IMG/VR virus record: IMGVR_UViG_3300008111_000062 | Coordinates: 1-41,119 of that record | Length of the DNA stretch: 41,119 nt | From: a virus | Reading direction: 5' to 3' (one strand) | Shown here: in pieces, positions 37,773 through 41,119 of the stretch | How the letters are laid out: every line of letters starts with the position of its first letter | Position numbering within the stretch: position 1 is the first letter of the stretch | The notes under the pieces: generated by a model | Databases searched by the model: none | The model's input: the letters and a program-made list of their open reading frames with translations, nothing else | Told to the model about the DNA's origin: nothing | Made by a program: the position numbers and the translations under genes

Positions 37773-38170
37773 TAGACTCTAGTGGGTTGTAAAATAAATT
37801 CTATACTTTGTGTTGGTATTGGTAACCCAACTATATCATATGAAATTCTAATATTCAAATCATTCGACTCTTCTGTATATGTAACTAAAACTGTAGATTG
37901 ATTTATTCTTGGCTCATAATTTTTTAATAGAGTCGAAATTTCAAGTTCAAGTTGGTATGCAACTTCAGGACTTTGGAGTTCAAAAATAGAACTATCAACA
38001 TTAGTACCCAACAAATCATTAAAAAATCTCTCACCAACTCTAGTTCTAACTAAATTAATGATAGATTTTTTAATCGCATCAGAATCAGTAATTGCAAGAA
38101 TATCATTTGTCACAGGATTTCTCACAAATGACAGACTAATATCTTTGAATTTGCGAGAAATCCTTACCAT
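37772..38170 (-). CDS. 25: Baseplate wedge protein gp25 (gpW/gp25 family)
   Basis: 132 aa, the same length as T4 gp25. In contractile tails this protein bridges the gp6 ring and the first sheath layer. The sequence shows the family pattern: 'DISLSFVRNPVTNDI' at the N-terminus, 'SIINLVRTRVGERFFNDLLG' at residues 36-55 (family N-L-x-T-x-x-G-E-R), and the conserved E86-P87-R88 motif in 'NYEPRINQS' that contacts gp6. ATG 38170 has no strong Shine-Dalgarno sequence but lies 16 nt downstream of an AATAAATA late-promoter-like box. The stop overlaps the gp6 start, which suggests coupled translation of the two partners. Confidence 0.95.
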   Translation of the reverse strand: MVRISRKFKDISLSFVRNPVTNDILAITDSDAIKKSIINLVRTRVGERFFNDLLGTNVDSSIFELQSPEVAYQLELEISTLLKNYEPRINQSTVLVTYTEESNDLNIRISYDIVGLPIPTQSIEFILQPTRV

Positions 38171-38185
38171 TACTTAAACTAAGGG

Positions 38186-38193
38186 TATTTATT
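38186..38193 (-). promoter_or_regulatory. Late-promoter-like box before gp25 (AATAAATA)
   Basis: AATAAATA on the minus strand in the 40-nt gap between the 79-aa gene and gp25, 16 nt before the gp25 ATG. It fits NATAAATA. It would head the baseplate block. Confidence 0.45.
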
Positions 38194-38210
38194 ATATCTA
38201 TAAGACTTTT

Positions 38211-38450
38211 TTACCACTTTTTACCGTAAGTTGGTTCTGTTCCATACTCCCAATCATCGTAATCTTGGTCATTACGGATCTTCTCATGCAGTTCAGTTTG
38301 TTTCTTTAGATCGTGATTGGGTGCAGTATCATGAACGATCTCTTGTAGAACCTTTTTTTCTGTAAGAGGACTATAATCTGTGACGAGTTTAGTAGTTCCC
38401 CACGTTTGAAACATGTAATTTTTGTCTCTATCTACTGGAAAATTGGACAT
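38211..38450 (-). CDS. Uncharacterised small protein (79 aa)
   Basis: A charged, hydrophilic protein with no recognisable domain. It contains 'YMFQTWGTTKLVTDYSPLTE' and a C-terminal 'DDWEYGTEPTYGKKW' rich in aromatic residues. There is no membrane segment or signal. Its start is supported by AGGAG 6 nt upstream of ATG 38450. A small hairpin (38460-38476) touches that site. Position directly before gp25 suggests a late, virion- or assembly-related role, but that is only context. Confidence 0.75.
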   Translation of the reverse strand: MSNFPVDRDKNYMFQTWGTTKLVTDYSPLTEKKVLQEIVHDTAPNHDLKKQTELHEKIRNDQDYDDWEYGTEPTYGKKW

Positions 38451-38456
38451 TTTTAG

Positions 38457-38476
38457 CTCCTGATTGTAAAAATCAG
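38457..38476 (-). promoter_or_regulatory. Ribosome binding site with adjoining hairpin before the 79-aa gene
   Basis: AGGAG at 38461-38457 precedes ATG 38450. CTGATT and AATCAG (6-bp stem, 5-nt loop, 38476-38460) form a small hairpin whose foot includes the first bases of the AGGAG. It may modulate initiation. A weak stem and not tested. Confidence 0.35.
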
Positions 38477-38493
38477 AACTTTTTACGGGGTTG

Positions 38494-38961
38494 CTATCCC
38501 GAAATGTCGTCTTCTTTTACTAGTTCGTAGTCATCACCAAGGATTTCCTTCAAATATTCCTCATTCCAGTAATTATAGTACTCTGATTTTGATAATTGTT
38601 TACGAATCTTACTTAATTTAATCTTCGATTGACACAAAATTAAATTATATTTTGAATTATTAGTCTTTACGCCATTGATATAAGTATCTTTTGTTGACAA
38701 ATCTTCAAAGAATTTGTAATAGGTAAACTTTTCGTTGTAAAATTCTACCCATTTTTGAATTTGATCAGGTCTCCAAAAACTTTCTACAATAAAAACGATG
38801 ACATCATGACCTGGCTCAGGTACGATGTCATCGATAGGAGTCTCTACAATGCTAGTTTTTGAATTAGAAGCGTATGGACAAACGGCGAAACCACCTAATT
38901 CTAAACGTTGTTTAGATACTTCAGCGATCCACTCATGAATATACGCTTCTTTTTCGGTCAT
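38494..38961 (-). CDS. Uncharacterised protein (155 aa)
   Basis: I do not recognise the family. The N-terminal helix 'EAYIHEWIAEVSKQRLELGG' is followed by 'FAVCPYAS', a Cys-Pro motif. A hydrophobic beta strand 'HDVIVFIVESFWRP' (about residues 52-66) precedes 'IQKWVEFYNEKFTYYKFFED', suggesting an alpha/beta fold. The C-terminus is Lys-rich, then acidic ('DDYELVKEDDISG'). It is probably soluble. ATG 38961 follows the stop of the 48-aa gene by one base (TGATATG), so the two are coupled. The pattern of a cysteine after a helix and a following strand faintly recalls DUF1415-type proteins, but I would not assign that. Confidence 0.75.
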   Translation of the reverse strand: MTEKEAYIHEWIAEVSKQRLELGGFAVCPYASNSKTSIVETPIDDIVPEPGHDVIVFIVESFWRPDQIQKWVEFYNEKFTYYKFFEDLSTKDTYINGVKTNNSKYNLILCQSKIKLSKIRKQLSKSEYYNYWNEEYLKEILGDDYELVKEDDISG

Positions 38962-38962
38962 A

Positions 38963-39109
38963 TCAACCTGCAGCTAGGGGAGAGTTTGGATTTGGCTTTA
39001 CTTCTGGAGCGGCTTTAACTTGTGAAGCAACATCATAAGAAAAAACATTGGCTTCAGAAGGTGCTTCTGGTTCCGCATTAGGTGATGTTTTTGGATCTGA
39101 ATCAGCCAT
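38963..39109 (-). CDS. Small Pro/Ala/Ser-rich protein (48 aa)
   Basis: Runs from ATG 39109 to TGA 38963. The sequence is rich in Pro, Ala, Ser and acidic residues ('MADSDPKTSPNAEPEAPSEA', then 'VFSYDVASQVKAAPEVKPNP'), so it is likely disordered. The stop is one base before the start of the 155-aa gene. A TCTAAATA box lies 25 nt upstream. I do not know a function. The clean spacing and codon use like the neighbours support a real gene. Confidence 0.6.
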   Translation of the reverse strand: MADSDPKTSPNAEPEAPSEANVFSYDVASQVKAAPEVKPNPNSPLAAG

Positions 39110-39133
39110 CTGTATAATTAGATTAATTTGAAT

Positions 39134-39141
39134 TATTTAGA
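39134..39141 (-). promoter_or_regulatory. Late-promoter-like box (imperfect)
   Basis: TCTAAATA on the minus strand, 25 nt before ATG 39109. It is the same octamer as before the tail-fibre gene and is one mismatch from TATAAATA. Confidence 0.25.
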
Positions 39142-39159
39142 CTTTTCCTTTGGTTGATA

Positions 39160-39306
39160 TCAACCTTTCCCTTGACCACGGTAACGTTTACGTGCCCCAT
39201 TTCGACTGGTGGCAGCATATTTAGTATGCTTTCCAGTTCCTTGACGACTTTTCTTAGGTGTCGATTCAATGACTACCTTGTTAGACGATGATTTTTTTGT
39301 TGCCAT
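39160..39306 (-). CDS. Small highly basic protein (48 aa)
   Basis: Runs from ATG 39306 to TGA 39160, with GAGG about 9 nt upstream. The product is strongly basic ('MATKKSSSNKVVIESTPKKS', 'RQGTGKHTKYAATSRNGARK', then 'RYRGQGKG'). I recall near-identical short basic proteins in many T4-like cyanophages, without an assigned function. The Arg/Lys/Gly-rich C-terminus suggests nucleic-acid binding, for example to DNA or to host RNA machinery, but that is an inference from composition. It sits between the glycosyltransferase-like gene and the Pro/Ala-rich gene. Confidence 0.75.
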   Translation of the reverse strand: MATKKSSSNKVVIESTPKKSRQGTGKHTKYAATSRNGARKRYRGQGKG

Positions 39307-39368
39307 TTTGAATACCTCACAATTGTTTTACATACGCGCCAAAAATTGATTTTTTAACGCGCCGAAGA

Positions 39369-40121
39369 TCAGATAATACGAGTCTTCTCGTGTCCAACGC
39401 GAATCTTAGGATCGCACCAGATCTCAAAGCCCGCTGCCTTTGCATCAAGACAGAAGGATACGTCTTCTCCACACATATCCTGAACTTCTCCAGAGTCAAA
39501 CACTTGCATCTTCGGAGCGAACCAAGGATACTCTAGAGACTCAAATACACCCTTCTTAATCAATACCCAACCAAAACCAGTGTAGTCTACTGTGAATGGC
39601 TTACGACGCTTACTCATCGTATCACCAGTCTCATGATTCATGACTCCACCATTCTTCTTGAAGTCATCTTCCTCAAGCCAATGAGCAACTGAAGTAGTCT
39701 GACCATCTTCAGTCATGTACCAACCAGCCGCAATGTCACGATCCATTGCTACAAGACGATAGAATGCCTCAGTGTTGAATACAATGTCATTATCAATCCA
39801 CAGTTGATAATCATACTGCAGTCTTCCATCCCAAGGAATCTGCTTTGGTCCACGAAGAACATTTGCACCTAGTACTTTGCAACGTGCAAAGTTAACCATG
39901 GAAGAATAGTCCTGTGAAATTTGAATACTTGCACCAGACTGCACAAGATCAAAACACAACTGTACGAAATTCTTCAGAAAAATATATGAACATCCACGTC
40001 CAGGAAGACAGAAGATAATCGATTTACCACGAATCATTTCCTTCGCGGCTTCAATATCAAAATCATCCTCGTTTTTCTTTGGAGTCGGAGCGTTTGCTTT
40101 AATTGTAAATCCTTTTGACAT
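39369..40121 (-). CDS. GT-A-type glycosyltransferase-like protein (250 aa)
   Basis: The likely role is sugar transfer from a nucleotide sugar, soluble in the cytoplasm. After a charged N-terminus (1-30) comes 'KSIIFCLPGRGCSYIFLKNF', then 'YDYQLWIDNDIVFNTEAF' with a D110-N-D112 motif in the place of the GT-A metal-binding DxD. The C-terminal part has 'VDYTGFGWVLIKKGVFESL' and 'CGEDVSFCLDAKAAGFEIWC' (E219-D220) and ends with 'DPKIRVGHEKT', the usual ED...G...DP...H pattern of family-2-like transferases. There is no membrane segment. The target (DNA, virion protein or host surface) cannot be told. Codon use is somewhat richer in C and G than in the structural genes. ORFs on the same strand in another frame here are shadows. 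Confidence 0.8.
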   Translation of the reverse strand: MSKGFTIKANAPTPKKNEDDFDIEAAKEMIRGKSIIFCLPGRGCSYIFLKNFVQLCFDLVQSGASIQISQDYSSMVNFARCKVLGANVLRGPKQIPWDGRLQYDYQLWIDNDIVFNTEAFYRLVAMDRDIAAGWYMTEDGQTTSVAHWLEEDDFKKNGGVMNHETGDTMSKRRKPFTVDYTGFGWVLIKKGVFESLEYPWFAPKMQVFDSGEVQDMCGEDVSFCLDAKAAGFEIWCDPKIRVGHEKTRII

Positions 40122-40165
40122 AAAACTAGAATTGCGACGTAATTATTCTACCACTACAAATCAAT

Positions 40166-40327
40166 TCATGCAATGGTTTCTGGATTATTTAGAACGTATG
40201 TAACCTTAGCAAATCTGAGATCTTCTTCAAGATTACAGTATGCTCTGATGATCTCCACCTTATGTTTCAAATCACACTTCGAAACATTCTGTGCAATTAC
40301 ATAACCATCTACAAGTATATTATACAC
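40166..40327 (-). CDS. Small hypothetical protein (53 aa), GTG start
   Basis: Reads from GTG 40327 to TGA 40166: 'YNILVDGYVIAQNVSKCDLK', 'HKVEIIRAYCNLEEDLRFAK', 'VTYVLNNPETIA'. The pattern of strand, turn, helix and strand looks like a real small fold. It overlaps the end of the 49-aa gene by 8 nt, and AGAGGAG lies within that gene's last codons but very close to the GTG, so the exact start is uncertain. Function unknown. Confidence 0.5.
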   Translation of the reverse strand: MYNILVDGYVIAQNVSKCDLKHKVEIIRAYCNLEEDLRFAKVTYVLNNPETIA

Positions 40328-40469
40328 ACTCCTCTTCTACTTTTGCAAGCAGGTCCTCAATCTCAGACTTTAGAGAATCATTGATAATTAAAATCTTATC
40401 AGTATCCAAACGATGTTGAATACAATCAATAAGTAAATCCTTTTCGTAGTGATCTATTTGTAATTCCAT
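40320..40469 (-). CDS. Small hypothetical acidic protein (49 aa)
   Basis: Reads from ATG 40469 to TAA 40320: 'MELQIDHYEKDLLIDCIQHR', then 'LDTDKILIINDSLKSEIEDL' and 'LAKVEEECV'. Predicted mostly helical and acidic. There is a TATATAAT element about 30 nt before the start that could be a -10 box, but no convincing -35. It overlaps the following 53-aa ORF. I do not recognise it. Confidence 0.5.
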   Translation of the reverse strand: MELQIDHYEKDLLIDCIQHRLDTDKILIINDSLKSEIEDLLAKVEEECV

Positions 40470-40502
40470 GTATTCTGAATGTTCATCTCAAACATTATAT
40501 AT

Positions 40503-40634
40503 TCATTTCGTCTTTTTAGACCATAAGATTCTAACACACTCTTGAATACAGATCAAGATATATGTACATTCATCAACAATTGTAATATCTGTACCATACA
40601 CATTCTCATAAAGATATCGAAGGGGACTTTTCAT
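40503..40634 (-). CDS. Small hypothetical protein (43 aa)
   Basis: Reads from ATG 40634 to TGA 40503: 'MKSPLRYLYENVYGTDITIV', then 'DECTYILICIQECVRILWSK' and 'KTK'. The middle is moderately hydrophobic with three Cys, perhaps a short amphipathic or peripheral membrane helix. There is no good Shine-Dalgarno sequence. Supported mainly by being in line with the following small genes. It could be chance. Confidence 0.35.
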   Translation of the reverse strand: MKSPLRYLYENVYGTDITIVDECTYILICIQECVRILWSKKTK

Positions 40635-40828
40635 GATTACTCAAAGTATCTCTAAGAATTTATGAAAGGGGGTTTTGAGTGTTTTTGGCTGGCGAAAAAA
40701 ATTTTGAGTCGTGTGAAGCTTTATGAGCGCTTTTTGGGGTCGTTATAGATTAGGGTAGTGAGCGTTTTTTGAAATAGGGGGCCACCGCGCCCCGCGCTAT
40801 AACAAACGGGCGCATAAACAACTGCTCA

Positions 40829-40899
40829 AAGTGCTCATAAGATCACGAACACCGCTGCTCGTCTACCCTGTATTCGTGTCCCCTCCAAGTGCTCATAAG
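40829..40899. repeat. 13-nt direct repeat pair
   Basis: AAGTGCTCATAAG occurs at 40829-40841 and again at 40887-40899, 58 nt apart. A partial inverted relative (TTTATGAGCGC) is at about 40721. The second copy sits in the loop of the 40878-40912 hairpin. Confidence 0.7.
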
Positions 40900-40912
40900 C
40901 CTCAGAGGGGAC
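40878..40912 (-). terminator. GC-rich hairpin after the right-edge gene
   Basis: GTCCCCTC and GAGGGGAC form an 8-bp stem with a 19-nt loop, 16 nt past the stop of the partial gene at 40928. No T-run follows on the minus strand, so it may be a weak or factor-assisted terminator, or an RNA-stabilising hairpin. Confidence 0.45.
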
Positions 40913-40927
40913 GCACACTCTACCCCA

Positions 40928-41119
40928 TCAGCCGCTGGTCTTGAAATACGCAGCAGCATTGCCCTCCATCACAGCATTCTGTGCATGTGTGGCATGTCCG
41001 CTGTATGCCTGACCCTTACGGTTAGTGTTGGTGCGGACGCCATTCGTGCGGCTCATGAGCAGTTCAGATTTCCGAGCCTTACGGGTGGGGAGCACGGTGT
41101 ACTTAATCTGCCCTTGAGT
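40928..41119 (-). CDS. Unidentified protein, C-terminal end (5' partial at right edge)
   Basis: An open frame enters from the right edge and ends at TGA 40928, giving 63 residues: 'IKYTVLPTRKARKSELLMSR', 'TNGVRTNTNRKGQAYSGHAT', then 'HAQNAVMEGNAAAYFKTSG'. It is basic, Asn- and Thr-rich, and clearly higher in GC at third codon positions than the rest of the window. I do not recognise the family. The reading frame is supported by codon pattern and by the hairpin directly after the stop. Confidence 0.55.
   Translation of the reverse strand, partial: TQGQIKYTVLPTRKARKSELLMSRTNGVRTNTNRKGQAYSGHATHAQNAVMEGNAAAYFKTSG

Larger units (their letters stand above)
40635..40927. other. Gene-free GC-rich intergenic region
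   Basis: I see no gene here. It holds a GGGGC/GCCCC-type GC-rich stretch (about 40777-40796), two copies of a 13-nt repeat, two 'GAGCGYTTTTTG' near-repeats (about 40727 and 40761), and the hairpin at 40878-40912. GC content rises sharply here compared with the AT-rich structural genes. Confidence 0.6.

Noticed and set aside
39317-39499. 60-aa minus-strand ORF with an Arg-rich product
   Set aside because: It lies mostly inside the glycosyltransferase-like gene in another frame and lacks a ribosome binding site.
40320-40520. Host-type promoter at the TATATAAT element before the 49-aa gene
   Set aside because: The -10-like box is good but nothing at the right distance resembles a -35, and such boxes are common by chance in AT-rich DNA.
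40640-40927. tRNA or other structured RNA in the GC-rich spacer
   Set aside because: I could not build a cloverleaf or find a T-loop GTTCRA-type motif. Only simple hairpins are visible.

Overview
The window is part of the virion-structure (tail and baseplate) cluster of a large T4-like myovirus. It is most likely a marine cyanophage or a close relative. The evidence is the collinear, all minus-strand order gp25, gp6, a giant protein in the gp7 position, and gp8, followed by several very large modular tail proteins whose sequence style is typical of Synechococcus/Prochlorococcus myoviruses. DNA is AT-rich apart from the last ~450 bases. No photosynthesis or other auxiliary metabolic gene is present, so the host assignment rests on structural-gene style only.

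Layout, read in the direction of transcription (right to left). (a) 41119-40928: the 3' end of an unidentified gene that enters from the right edge, followed by a GC-rich hairpin and repeats with no gene. (b) 40634-38211: small, tightly packed genes. These are three very short ORFs, a GT-A-type glycosyltransferase-like protein, a 48-aa basic protein, a 48-aa Pro/Ala-rich protein, and two unrecognised proteins of 155 and 79 aa. (c) 38170-21150: the baseplate-wedge block, with gp25, gp6, a 4372-aa giant and gp8. (d) 21143-12183: a 2560-aa structural protein (DUF4815-like N-terminus), a 79-aa coiled-coil protein, and two small beta-rich virion proteins. (e) 12134-11127: a 335-aa virion protein behind a perfect T4-type late promoter and ending at a strong intrinsic terminator. 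(f) 11030-8763: a 755-aa protein made of short 'YxGxGxL' repeats. (g) 8712 to the left edge: a tail-fibre gene of more than 2900 codons, incomplete at its 3' end.

The tail-fibre gene starts with a domain resembling the N-terminal domain of the Bordetella phage tropism determinant (Mtd). It continues into about 2.9 kb of pentapeptide-like 'AxIxx' repeats and then a pectin-lyase-like beta-helix interrupted by about 730 residues of repeated 'CxRDxGYxxDAxxxD' segments. As given, the reading frame is broken twice inside the repeats by two indels (about +7 and about -16 nt) that cancel, so the two ends lie in one frame and the middle ~1.67 kb in another. This is either a repeat-assembly artefact or a real compensated lesion.

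The most striking theme is module sharing. The giant baseplate protein carries one copy of the tail-fibre 'D-x-I-x-Y/F' segment, a YHYH-like domain and a C-terminal beta-propeller-like region. Two further small motifs ('H-x-F-x-x-G-E' and 'GxGYxxxPxVxI') recur across several neighbouring virion genes. NATAAATA late-promoter-like boxes precede gp25, gp8, the 110-aa gene and the 335-aa gene, consistent with late expression of the cluster in several transcription units.
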